Assembly (NCBI GenBank): GCA_035578905.1
Contig: JAQJVL010002654.1
Location: 1-64,000, forward strand
Reading direction: 5' to 3'
Length of the DNA stretch: 64,000 nt
From: Stictocephala bisonia
Taxonomy: Eukaryota; Arthropoda; Insecta; Hemiptera; Membracidae
The position numbers were made by a program, and so were the translations under genes. Positions within the stretch are counted from its first letter, which is position 1; each line of letters begins with the position of its first letter. Below the pieces are notes generated by a model. The model made no database searches, was not told the DNA's origin, and worked only from the letters and a program-made list of their open reading frames with translations. Shown here piece by piece: positions 1 to 8,043 of the stretch.

Positions 1-120
1 GAAAAATGTAAGGATCGTGATAAATTAATGAATGAACAGGTTAATTTTGATTCCGAAATAGTTTTTAATAATGTATTTTCAGCGAATAAAAGAAGAGAAG
101 TAACAGACAATAGGAATTAA
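1..120 (+). pseudogene. C-terminal end of an unidentified ORF, possibly of a Penelope-like element
   Basis: The reading frame is open from the first base of the window for 39 codons and stops at TAA 118-120. The peptide is hydrophilic and charged, starting EKCKDRDKLMNEQ. It is followed by a region with a TATAAA-like box and a short hairpin, the layout seen after the GIY-YIG domain of Penelope-like elements. No diagnostic GIY-YIG residue lies inside the window, so the family is an inference from context only. Confidence 0.3.
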
Positions 121-345
121 CCAATAATATCACAGCAGCCGCCATTTTGACGATTCCAGCCAATGGGGTCACGTGATCATAGGCCTATAAATTGAGTTGT
201 TGAACACCGTTTTCCATTCTTTTGTGAATCCCTCTGGTCTGAGGAAGGTGAGCGTGGTTCACCGAAATCGATCACCATAATATTTGTGCATTTTGTGCTT
301 GTATTGTAGTATATTTGTGCATTTTGTGCTTATATTGTAATAAAT
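121..345 (+). repeat. Putative terminal region of a Penelope-like element, with a 31-bp tandem duplication
   Basis: Visible here are a TATAAATTG box at about 185, a short hairpin GGTGA...TCACC at about 247-264 directly followed by GAAA, and two nearly identical 31-bp units (280-310 and 311-341, each starting ATATTTGTGCATTTTGTGC). A ctgagga/hairpin/gaaa arrangement is typical of the pLTR of Penelope-like elements, which often carry hammerhead ribozymes. The hammerhead core is imperfect here. A simple promoter-like repeat is the alternative. Confidence 0.3.
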
Positions 346-594
346 TTGTGTTGTGTGACGTTTACTTGTACAAAATAGAAATCTACTGTTGCTTAGGCTT
401 AAAGAGGTCTTAAGACTAACTTCTGGTCTTACATTGGATTTCGACACTACTTCACTGGTTCTTCGTGGAACGAGACTGTCACGTTTTTTGGAGACTGGGT
501 CAGTATTAGCCTCTTGAGGTGGTTGCTTGAGAGCCTCTGCAAAGCTCTTGTGCTGAAGGGTTCTGGGTTCTGTAGGAATCGGCAGCACAAGCAA
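346..594. other. 3' flank of the LINE; source of sequence not identified
   Basis: An open frame on the minus strand (594-385 and beyond) begins with a Pro/Thr-rich stretch, KSFAEALKQPPQ, which resembles the SYSEALKQ stretch of the LINE's own ORF1 tail. It may be part of an older related element into which this one inserted. No domain is recognised. Confidence 0.25.
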
Positions 595-869
595 TTCAAA
601 TTCAAATACTCTTTATTCATTTTTATGTACATATGATACAATGAATAGCGTCAAGGTTCTATAAACACTAACTTACTTAACTAAACTAATCAAACAATTT
701 TAAAATTAATAAATATTTACATTGTTTAGTATTAACATTAATACAACAATGTAATGTATTAACTGACTCTAGTTACAAACTCTGTTCTGGATGTTCAGTT
801 TATATTAGAGTTAGAGAGTGGTAAAGAGTTCCTCAACAGAGTAGAGAGCTTTGTTGAGCAAGTATTCTT

Positions 870-2605
870 TTAACTTGTTTTTGAACTTAGGGCCTTTTTC
901 GATTTTATGTTTTGCGGTGTGTATTTTAAAACTTTGTTTCCCATATATGTAGGTATTTTTTCAAAAAACTTTAGCCTATGGTCCTGGACCCCTTCATTTT
1001 TTGCTCTTGTGTTATAAGGGTGACTGGGCGACTTAAAATTTAATTCTAATTTTTGTTTTTTTGCTGTAAGAATAGAATTAAAAATATACTGGCCATAAAC
1101 AGTAAAAATTTTTAAATGTTTAAAATGTTCCTTGGCTGAATCATCATGTTTCAGCCTTAGCATTATCCGTATGGCCTTTTTTTGTTGCTTTAAAATATTA
1201 TCCATATTTACTTGTTTTGTTGAACCATACAGAGCAATGCAAAAAGAAACATGAGAATGTACATAAGCAAAATATATATTTTTTAACGTTTTTAGGTCAC
1301 AGTAGTAACTCATTCGTGATAATGCATAGACCCCGGAATTTATTTTAATTAAAAGCTTATGAACGTGTTCGTCCCAATTCAGATAACGATCTATTGTTAA
1401 ACCTAGAAAATTTGTGCTGTTTTTCATTTCAATTTGGGATGATTGACAGATTATTGTTGGGTCCTTTAACATCCTATTTTGGGGTGTTTTGAATTTTACA
1501 AAGTTTTTCTTTTTTGAATTTAAAAGTAAATTGTGGTTTTTCAAATAGTTTCCAATTTTTTCTAACTCGTTAAATGTATTAATTTCTAATTCTTCTAAAG
1601 AGTTTGATGACATCACTAGGTTAGCATCATCAGCATATAGACAAAGCTCACTGTTTATGTGCCAGCACCCTTCCATGCCACCCAGATAACACAGAAACAG
1701 CAATGGACCTAAGATAGACCCTTGGGGTACACCAAACCTTAGATCATTGTATTGTGAAGAGGATTTAATAATTTTGTTGTATTTTGATAAGTGGGTTATT
1801 TCTACATATTGAGATCTGTCAGACAGGTAAGACCGAAACCAGTTAAGAGCATTTTTTGCTACTCCCAGATCTTTTAATTTGTCTATGAGCTTAGAGTGTT
1901 TAACACTATCGAAAGCTTTTGAGATATCCATGAATATCCCAATTGTATATTTTCCTTTATCAACTGATTCAATGATTGTTTCGATAAATGACACAGCAGC
2001 ACTCACAACTGACCTTCCGGATCTAAATCCATGTTGACCATTATCTAATAAATTAAATGTTTCTAAAAATTCTGTAAACTGTAAATATACTGCTTTTTCA
2101 TAAATTTTGGACAATGTTGGTAGGACAGATATTGGTCGATAATTAAGAACATTCTTTTCATCATCTTTTTTATGTATTGGTATTATTTTTGCTTGTTTTA
2201 ATTTAGTTGGAAAAATACCAGAAACAAAAGATGAATTAATTAGATGGGATAAAACTGCACTTATATTTTTTTTTTTACTGCCTTAATTACTGTGACTGGT
2301 ACTTCATCGTGTCCACTAGATGTCTTGTTCTTGAAAGAGTCTATTATTTGTTCTACCTCCCTTTCATTTATTTGTCTTAATCTAAATGTTGGTTTTATAA
2401 ACTGAACATCACTATAGTTACATTCTAAATCAAAATTTACAAACTGTTCTTTACTGCTTATACTTATATCTTTCACTATATTAACAAAGTGGTCATTGAA
2501 CACATTTGCTATCAACTTGGGATCAGAGACAATTTGAGCTCCCTCTACCAGTGTAATGTTGCTTAGAATTTCCTTCTCTTTTACACCCACTTCCGAATTT
2601 ATCAA
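870..2605 (-). CDS. ORF2 segment 2: reverse transcriptase, one frameshift
   Basis: There are two frames, 2605-2261 and about 2260-870, separated by a break in the T tract at 2267-2276. The first holds the linker before the RT (NVFNDHFVNI). The second holds the RT proper: LNYRPISVLPTLSKIYEKA, GFRSGRS, MDISKAFDSV (motif A Asp), VPQGSILGPLLF (motif B), YADDANLV (motif C, both catalytic Asp present) and FLGLTIDRYLNW (motif E). The C-terminal part has NTRAK and the KIPTYMGNKVL motif common in jockey/CR1-type insect LINEs. No RNase H is seen. The catalytic residues are intact, so the copy is young or the frameshift is artefactual. Confidence 0.85.
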
Positions 2606-2787
2606 TTTATATACGGTTTTTTGGATGTTAGTAGATTTATTAATTTGTTTTTAAAAATAGTTAGACTTAGATTTCATAATTTCAAGCTTATAATTTTGTT
2701 TTGCCTGATTTAATTTAATGTTTGACTCTACATTTTTATTTTTCCTATGTGCTTTAGTTAGTTGGATGAGATTTATTTGCTTAGATT

Positions 2788-3740
2788 TTAATTATTCTGT
2801 AATCCAATTCCTTTTTTTTTTGTTAGTACTTTTGGGAATGCCTGCTCAAAACAGAACCTAAATGAATTGTAAAAGTTATCATATTTTCTTTCCACTGAGG
2901 CCAAATAGACATCATCCCATGTTTCTTTAGACAACAGATGTGAAAAGTACTTTAAATTTTCTGGTGAGAACTTTCGTATTTCTTGTTTTACAGGCAATCT
3001 CTTTGAATTAAATGAATTGTTTATTTTTATTTCTAGCATCTGACCATCATGGTCTGATAGACTAGTTATCAAACCTTCAACTTTAATACTTAGATCTATA
3101 TTTTTTATTAAGAAATTATCTATGGCTGTTTCTGAATTCTCAGCTATTCTTGTGGGAAAATCTACTAAATACTTCATATTTAGGCCCCTTAATGATTCTT
3201 TAAATAATTTATAATTATTGTCATTTTTTAAAACATCAATATTGAAGTCCCCCCCCTACTATTATTTTATCATATCTTTTACTAATATATTCAATTAAGA
3301 GACTAAGCCTATCAAGAAAAATCATAATATCTTCTGTGTTTGGTGATCGGTATATCCCAATAATGACAATTTTATTTTTAGCGGTATTAAAGCTACATAT
3401 ACTAAACTCAAATTGCCTCTCTTCAAGTAACAGTTAAAGAGTTCGGCACGGTCACCCGGTTCAACTCAAACCCATCCTCTGCCAGTATCATCACTCCTCC
3501 TTTTGATTTGTTTTTTCTTGAAAAATGGGCTCTTATTTTATAGTTATGAATATTGATTCGTTCTACTTCTTCTTCTTTTGTATCGTGTTCTGTTAATATA
3601 ACGATTTGTGGTTTTATCTCATCTAAAATTATTTCTATTGCATTTATTCTGGAAGAAAGATGTTGTATATTTTGATGGAAAACTATTAGGGATTGGGATT
3701 TCACTATGTTACTGGAGGAGTTACCTGAACCAGCATGTTT
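2788..3740 (-). CDS. ORF2 segment 1: endonuclease/exonuclease/phosphatase (APE-type) domain, disrupted
   Basis: Two main pieces (3704-3423 and 3177-2788) are joined through 3420-3178 by shifted frames. Motifs in order: VFHQNIQHLSSR (N-terminal Asn), VILTEHDT (catalytic Glu), KGGVMIL, GDFNID near 3250, and SDHDGQML (C-terminal Asp-His). These define the target-nicking endonuclease of LINEs. The frame is lost in a G8 tract at 3250-3257 just before GDFN. The frame overlaps the end of ORF1 and is open upstream of 3704 (HAGSGNSSSNIV), so ORF2 may start by reinitiation or frameshift. Confidence 0.75.
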
Positions 3741-4610
3741 AAAGATGAAACGGATGACCGTGTCGCACTACAACTATCGATAGACATACTAACTATTCCA
3801 CTTGCATCACCATGATTCTTGGCATCACTTGATTCACTGCTCTGCTTTAGCGCCTCAGAATAACTGAGATCGCCGGGCACCACTGACACTTTTTCAACAG
3901 TTGTGGAATATTCTTCAGATAGGTCACATGTGGAATTTTCTCCCTCCATAATAATTGTGGTTTGCACAGGAACCGTGGCTTCTAGGTGTCTTCCATCATC
4001 CTCAGGTACTAGTCCTGTTAAATAATATGGCTGCATAACAGATAAAAGCTCTTGTATGCTTTTCAGAAATAAACTGTGGGTTAAACCATTTCTTAAGTAT
4101 CTTCTTTTTGGTTCATTGAATACAATAATACTGATGAAGGCTTTAGTACGTTGTTGAAACTGAATAAGATTATGTAAAAAGTGATTCAGAGATATATGGT
4201 CACGAATGCATCCCATGGGTGAACATATTAGATGTTTAAGCTTCCTTCTTTGAAAGTCTGCAGTCAGTTGTTCAAATGCAAAATCATAATCGTGATTAGA
4301 AGGTTTCGAATCATATGTTGCCTTTGTTACTAGGCTAAAAATTGTGGCCCCTTCATTTACTTGTTGGTAAGCCAAATGATCCTCCACATAGTTTGCAGCT
4401 TTAGGCTTCCCAAAATACTGCTTGAATACGACTGCCACCCCAGCACTCATGTGACGGTTTGATTCAAAGTCTGCTGATATGCAGTGGGAGAAGGCAGTTG
4501 ATTTGTTGAATTGAAGTTTCTTGATCATATCCCTCATGTCACCTTCTATGACTTTGATAGAACTATTTTTGTTTTCAATTACCGATACTATGTTTTTTTT
4601 TATAATTAGT
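3704..4610 (-). CDS. ORF1 segment 5: TARG1/OARD1-like macro domain and C-terminal tail
   Basis: The track from 4537 to 3704 is intact. The true domain start lies about 20 codons upstream (IKVIEGDMRDMIKK), reached by a frameshift in the A8 tract near 4595. Macro-domain marks are IEGDM (strand 1), SHCISADF, then HMSAGVAVVFKQYFGKP (the glycine-rich loop), IFSLVTKATYDSKP, and CSPMGCIRDHISL. The Lys in VTK and Asp in IRDH fall where TARG1 (OARD1) has its catalytic Lys and Asp, so ADP-ribosyl-glutamate hydrolysis is plausible (inference). A Ser/Thr-rich tail follows (SYSEALKQSSE). The TAG stop at 3706-3704 overlaps the endonuclease frame, which is shifted by one base. Confidence 0.68.
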
Positions 4611-5389
4611 AGCTAAGAGTTTAATAGTATGTATACATTCCACGGTGTTAAGTACCATACGAGAAAATTGTTTTTTTCCACGATGACTTAAGTGTATTCC
4701 CTCTTGTGAGAAGTGTTTTTTTTTCATAACATCTAGGTCAATAAGATAGACATTTCTTATTCTAGCTGCCAACTCTCTTATGTAGTTGTTCAGGATAGCC
4801 AGAAGATCTTGTTGTGAATTTTAATTACTGAGGTCATATCGAGGTGGTATGGTTGTTATACAGACTACATTTTCTGAGCTAAGAGTTTTTAGATATTTTT
4901 CCAATTTACTGTAGATACTTTCTGTACACTGTCTTAGCACATCGTTTGTGCCAGCCATTATTACACAAACTCCACTTTTACCTTGTTGAGCACATATTCA
5001 TAAACTCTACTTGCCGTGGCATTTGGCATGACAACAGAGTTTACCTTTACTGTGCCACTGCTAGTATCATTGATCAGTTGTGCAACGCCTCTTCCTTGAC
5101 TATCTGAGTAAAAATCTATAGTCATATTTTTACATGTAGTGATCTTCTTATTTGCTCTGTTCTTGAGCTTGTAGATGTTTTTAATACTGCTAGTTTTAGG
5201 TGGATTTTTATTGTTAGAAAAGAGGGACTTTTCATTCGTTTGGCCTAAAACTTCAAACTGATTTGACACGGCTATTACATCTGTGCACACCTGTATTTTA
5301 TGTTTTTGTAAGGCTTTTCTGTTTGATGTAGGCTCAACCATTGTCCATGTGTTTGTTTTTACATTATTATCTGTTTCTTCTTGGTTCAT
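4575..5389 (-). CDS. ORF1 segment 4: SGNH (GDSL-like) esterase of CR1-type ORF1, disrupted
   Basis: Two open pieces (5389-4961 and 4772-4575) lie on either side of a frame break and a TAA near 4826. A basic linker with NQFEVLGQ precedes the domain, as in other CR1-like ORF1 proteins. The SGNH blocks are visible: nucleophile Ser in FYSDSQGRG (block I), Asn in MAGTNDVLR (block III), and the catalytic His in GIHLSHRGKKQF (block V). The family hydrolyses ester bonds, and an esterase in ORF1 is a known trait of CR1-like LINEs with an unclear role, perhaps acting at membranes or lipids. Between the two pieces the coding is recognisable in a shifted frame (for example VCITTIPPRYDLSN). Confidence 0.7.
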
Positions 5390-5434
5390 TGTTTCTGCTG
5401 TATTCTTAGATATTTTGTTGTCACAATTTACTAC

Positions 5435-5719
5435 TTAAAGTTGCTCTGTGTTTGTGGATTTATGTTCAATTGTTTTTGTAGAAACCTGGTCCGTTTTGTT
5501 TGTAAACATCAATTCTTTTATAACAGATGGAGTAAGGTACAGTGTTGGATGCACATGTTGATTATTTAGCCAAAGGTAGGCGAGACTGGCCCGTTTTATG
5601 ATGACGTCATTCCTACTAATTTTCAAGGTCTTATTGCAGTTCTCAATTTTGCCTACTAATCGGTCATTTTCGGCGAGGTTCTGGATCAACCATAAGCAAC
5701 AGGTACACTCCACAGTCAA
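5435..5719 (-). CDS. ORF1 segment 3: protease C-terminal extension, ends at TAA
   Basis: This continues the protease after one frameshift in the region 5664-5719. It is about 85 residues, mixed polar and hydrophobic, with no domain I recognise. It ends at a TAA (5437-5435). The same frame resumes straight away and runs into the SGNH segment, whose first ATG is at 5389. So either ORF1 is interrupted by one nonsense codon, or MBD-protease and SGNH-macro are two separate proteins. Confidence 0.5.
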   Translation of the reverse strand: MTVECTCCLWLIQNLAENDRLVGKIENCNKTLKISRNDVIIKRASLAYLWLNNQHVHPTLYLTPSVIKELMFTNKTDQVSTKTIEHKSTNTEQL

Positions 5720-6270
5720 AAGTGTTGTCCTTCTGAGGGCAATTAATCACTTTGAAAGGAGCACCAGGGCAAATTACTGAGGATAGTTTTGTATATATTG
5801 TCCTCGCAGAATCAGCATTGTATTTGGCAAAGGAGTCAAAATAGTAGAAGCTGCTGTCTTCCTTTGTATAAAATAAGAGGCTCCAGTGCGACCCTGAATC
5901 TAAAGTGGATTCCTGTGCGTCATTTACTGGAATAAAAATATACGATTTGTCTTCAAGTTTAAGTGGTGAAACAATGTATTTGTAATCACCAAGCATCTTT
6001 ATAGCTTGACAAGCGGCTGGGCTCAGGAAACATGTATTAGCCTTTGTGATTACTGTCCAATATTTTAAAATACAACTGGATGGTGTCATCAGTCACCCAT
6101 TCATTTTTCAATAAACTAAAACAGTGATTGATTTCAGTCTCTTTTTCAATAGTGATGTTTTTAATTACAAGATTTGTTTCCATTAATGGTGGATTTGATA
6201 GTAAAGGTGTGCTCCTACAGACAGACTCCCCTGGCCTCACTCCATGATCAACACTTTGTAATTTTAAGGG
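5664..6270 (-). CDS. ORF1 segment 2: SENP8/DEN1-like Ulp1 (C48) cysteine protease, one frameshift
   Basis: This spans two overlapping open segments (about 6270-6037 and 6089-5664) joined by a frameshift near 6040. It starts with a substrate-binding segment (WVTDDTIQLYFKIL) like the WL.D..I..YF of Ulp1 proteases, followed by FLSPA and the strand YIFIPVND. The catalytic triad is present: His in SGSHWSLLFY, Asp in FYYFDSF, and Gln/Cys in NCPQKDNTFDCGVYLL. Overall it resembles SENP8/NEDP1 and other small C48 proteases that cleave NEDD8, SUMO or ubiquitin-like tags. After the catalytic Cys the frame shifts into the next segment. Ulp1-type proteases occur in some DNA transposons (for example MULE/Kaonashi and Ginger types) but are rare in LINEs. 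Confidence 0.72.
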
Positions 6271-6406
6271 GGTTCCCAGTGATTGTTCAGGAATAATTTT
6301 ATTTTAATATCCACCATTGTTGACATTCCTGAAGTATTAATTTTGGGACTATTTTCAGGTTTTTTATCATCAATTAGTTTGGAAAGACTTGCGTCACTTT
6401 TTTCTG

Positions 6407-6649
6407 TTAGAGTATTCTTAAACTTTGGGGATGCATCACTGTTATTAATTTTTTTGTTGAAAAATTAAAATCACTTATTTTGAATTTTAGATTTTTTTCA
6501 GCTATATGCTTTTCAAGTTCCTTTTTAGATCGGAAAGTTTTTCCCCCTGGTGAAATCACATATATGTCTATTTTTCCTTTGCGAATACCCGTTGGTCTAA
6601 TTATTTCTTTCCTTGTCCACCCATAAGGCAAATTAAAGTCCATATTCAA
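6407..6649 (-). CDS. ORF1 segment 1: methyl-CpG-binding domain (MBD/TAM)
   Basis: The ATG at 6643 follows an in-frame stop at about 6676, which supports it as the ORF1 start. Residues 4-45 of the product match the MBD fold: LPYGWTRKEI, then GIRKGKIDIYVISPGGK, then FRSKKELEKHI. These correspond to the classical LPxGW, GKxDVYYxSPxGKxFRSKxEL signature of MBD1-4/MeCP2 proteins, which bind methylated CpG. The MBD sits at the extreme N terminus. The frame leaves this ORF in an A7 tract near 6453 and continues in another frame with a Ser/Lys-rich linker (to about 6272) toward the protease. By inference it could direct the element's ribonucleoprotein to methylated DNA. Confidence 0.7.
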   Translation of the reverse strand: MNMDFNLPYGWTRKEIIRPTGIRKGKIDIYVISPGGKTFRSKKELEKHIAEKNLKFKISDFNFSTKKLITVMHPQSLRIL

Positions 6650-6716
6650 TAAGCCAACATTCCTTAAAATATTTTATGCACTTACAATAACAATAATGTC
6701 CTTTTTTCTTAAGTTT

Positions 6717-6815
6717 AAAATAATTAAATTTTATTAGATGCAAATTAATAAAATAATTAAATCCTATTAGACGCAAATTAATAAAATAATTAAATTTTAT
6801 TAGACGCAAATTAAT
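6717..6815 (-). repeat. Three 33-bp tandem repeats upstream of the LINE ORF1
   Basis: Three consecutive units (6717-6749, 6750-6782, 6783-6815) differ at only two or three positions. They are AT-rich and lie about 75 bp 5' of the MBD start codon. Tandem 5' UTR repeats act as promoters in several LINE families, so a promoter array is a reasonable inference. They could also be the 3' tail of whatever carries the upstream SGNH gene. Confidence 0.7.
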
Positions 6816-7099
6816 AATTTATTAAACCTTCAAAGTGATTTTATAATTATGTATTTATATTCAACTTGTTCAGTAAATAACTAAGCAGTTTTAGTCCTTG
6901 CCTGTTATCAATACAGGTTGCTGATAAGACTGATGAAGGTAACTGAGCCTGTTCCATTGACTGCAAACACTCACCCATCAGTCTGCCTGGATATTTCTTC
7001 AAGTGACAGTGTACTCCTCTATTTACACAGTATGAAAATCTTAATATAAAAGTAAAATGTTTCACTTAAATACATGTAATCAGTATCAAACAAACAAGT
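6816..7099. other. Spacer between the LINE 5' end and the SGNH ORF
   Basis: Contains a 72-codon open frame on the minus strand (7065-6847) with no recognised motif. It may be the 3' UTR of the SGNH ORF or the 5' end of the LINE. No feature is supported. Confidence 0.4.
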
Positions 7100-7756
7100 T
7101 CATTTACATGAATCTGGCGATTCTGGGGTGCGTTTGGTCGGTCGTGTAGCTGCCGGCATTTGTCCACTTGATAGATTTCTCATCATTAAGTCAACCAGAA
7201 GCCGCTTCTCTGGGAGCCTCAGGTGCATACCATGCCTGGTAAACATCTGTCTTCCAATGGTGTTGGAATCAATCACTTGAAAGTTCAGCTTTACTCCCAG
7301 GTCGTAGATGAAATTGTTGACCTCGGCTGTACGGTGATTGATCGGGTGTTGTGGATGAAGATCGTGGTGGTGAGGCAGGGTTACTACCATCATCTTGGTC
7401 GAGCTGCTTCGTTTTGAGATGGTTTCTTCAATATCTCTGCAGACCGCCCTGAATTCGCCAGCCGCCACATCATTTGTCCCGGCTATCAGTAAGTTACAGA
7501 TTCCAGATGGTGGAGGACTCCCTGATACGACATCAAGGAACTTCGCTCCCGGCTTGCACACCCCACTCACTTCTACATCGGAGCTGATCCTCTCTTGCAT
7601 GATATTTGAAAGGTCGCGGGCATGGCTATCCCCTTCAATAAGCACCTTTTTAAAATCATACTGCTTAACTGGAATGATTACACTAGGGGTAGTTAGAGTT
7701 CCTTTACTAGTCTTGCTTACAGGTCTGGGATTAATTTCTTTTTTGTTCATGGACAT
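7100..7756 (-). CDS. Intact SGNH-hydrolase-like protein (218 aa)
   Basis: This uninterrupted ORF contrasts with the frame-shifted LINE next to it. A basic N-terminal arm leads into block I (KKVLIEGDSHARDL, nucleophile Ser), a Gly-containing block II (GVCKPGAKF), block III (LLIAGTNDVAAGE) and the block V histidine (RHGMHLRLPEKR). The full SGNH hydrolase core is about 170 residues, so the domain looks complete. It is a different sequence from the SGNH inside the LINE. It is more GC-rich than its surroundings. The start codon at 7756 lies 75 bp downstream (on +) of nothing but an HMMR intron end, with the HMMR exon at 7831 on the other strand. It may be an ORF1 of another CR1-like element or an intronic captured gene; I cannot decide. 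Confidence 0.65.
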   Translation of the reverse strand: MSMNKKEINPRPVSKTSKGTLTTPSVIIPVKQYDFKKVLIEGDSHARDLSNIMQERISSDVEVSGVCKPGAKFLDVVSGSPPPSGICNLLIAGTNDVAAGEFRAVCRDIEETISKRSSSTKMMVVTLPHHHDLHPQHPINHRTAEVNNFIYDLGVKLNFQVIDSNTIGRQMFTRHGMHLRLPEKRLLVDLMMRNLSSGQMPAATRPTKRTPESPDSCK

Positions 7757-7830
7757 GTGTCGCTAAAATAGTTTTAAAGTTACATGTGCTATTTTTAGTT
7801 TAATGAGTAACCAATAATATATTGTTTTAG

Positions 7831-7988
7831 CATGTGCACCGCCTCCAGGCACGTATGATCCTAAACTAGATACAGTGGTCAAAGGATGCCCAATACAAAA
7901 GGGCAAAAGGTTCCCAGATCAACTTTGTGAATCAAAATCTCTGGATAACATAAACAAATCTAGTAACACAGAGATGACTTTTAGGACG
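7831..7988 (+). CDS. HMMR: HMMR homologue, N-terminal exon (exon 2 by homology)
   Basis: The exon is bounded by attgttttag|CA and ACG|gtaagt. It enters with two bases of a split codon and leaves in phase 0. The peptide CAPPPGTYDPKL followed by VVKGCPIQKGKRF matches the conserved N-terminal motif of HMMR/RHAMM (cysteine-Ala-Pro-x-Pro-Gly-x-Tyr-Asp, then a K-G-x-x-x-x-K-x-x-RF stretch). HMMR binds microtubules and the spindle assembly factor TPX2 in vertebrates. The exon with the start Met is not recognisable in 1-7830 and is likely upstream of the window. The intron before it contains the antisense LINE and SGNH ORF. Confidence 0.78.
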
Positions 7989-8043
7989 GTAAGTAACTAA
8001 TAATTGCTCGTTACAGGTTATGCATGGATCAAATCCTAACTAA

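Larger units (their letters stand above)
595..6840 (-). mobile_element. Non-LTR (LINE, CR1/jockey-like) retrotransposon with MBD, SENP8-like protease, SGNH, macro, endonuclease and RT domains
   Basis: Read on the minus strand, about 6.2 kb. In order: three 33-bp repeats (5' UTR-like, 6815-6717); ORF1 starting at the ATG of 6643 with an MBD; a C48 (SENP8-like) protease; an SGNH hydrolase; a macro domain; then ORF2 with an apurinic-type endonuclease and a reverse transcriptase. It ends at about 595 with AATAAAGAGTATTTGAATTTGAA on the element strand, which looks like the short TTTGAA-repeat tails of CR1/jockey-clade LINEs. An esterase in ORF1 is established for CR1-like elements. The MBD, C48 protease and macro domain together are what is unusual. 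The reading frame is broken at several points, mostly at homopolymers (for example G8 near 3255, T tracts near 2270 and 4595). The exact 5' end and a target-site duplication could not be fixed. Confidence 0.75.

Noticed and set aside
236..275. Hammerhead-ribozyme-like core (CTGAGGA - hairpin - GAAA)
   Set aside because: An extra A lies between the CUGANGA box and stem II, and stems I and III could not be paired, so a functional ribozyme is not supported; kept only as a hint for a Penelope-like element.
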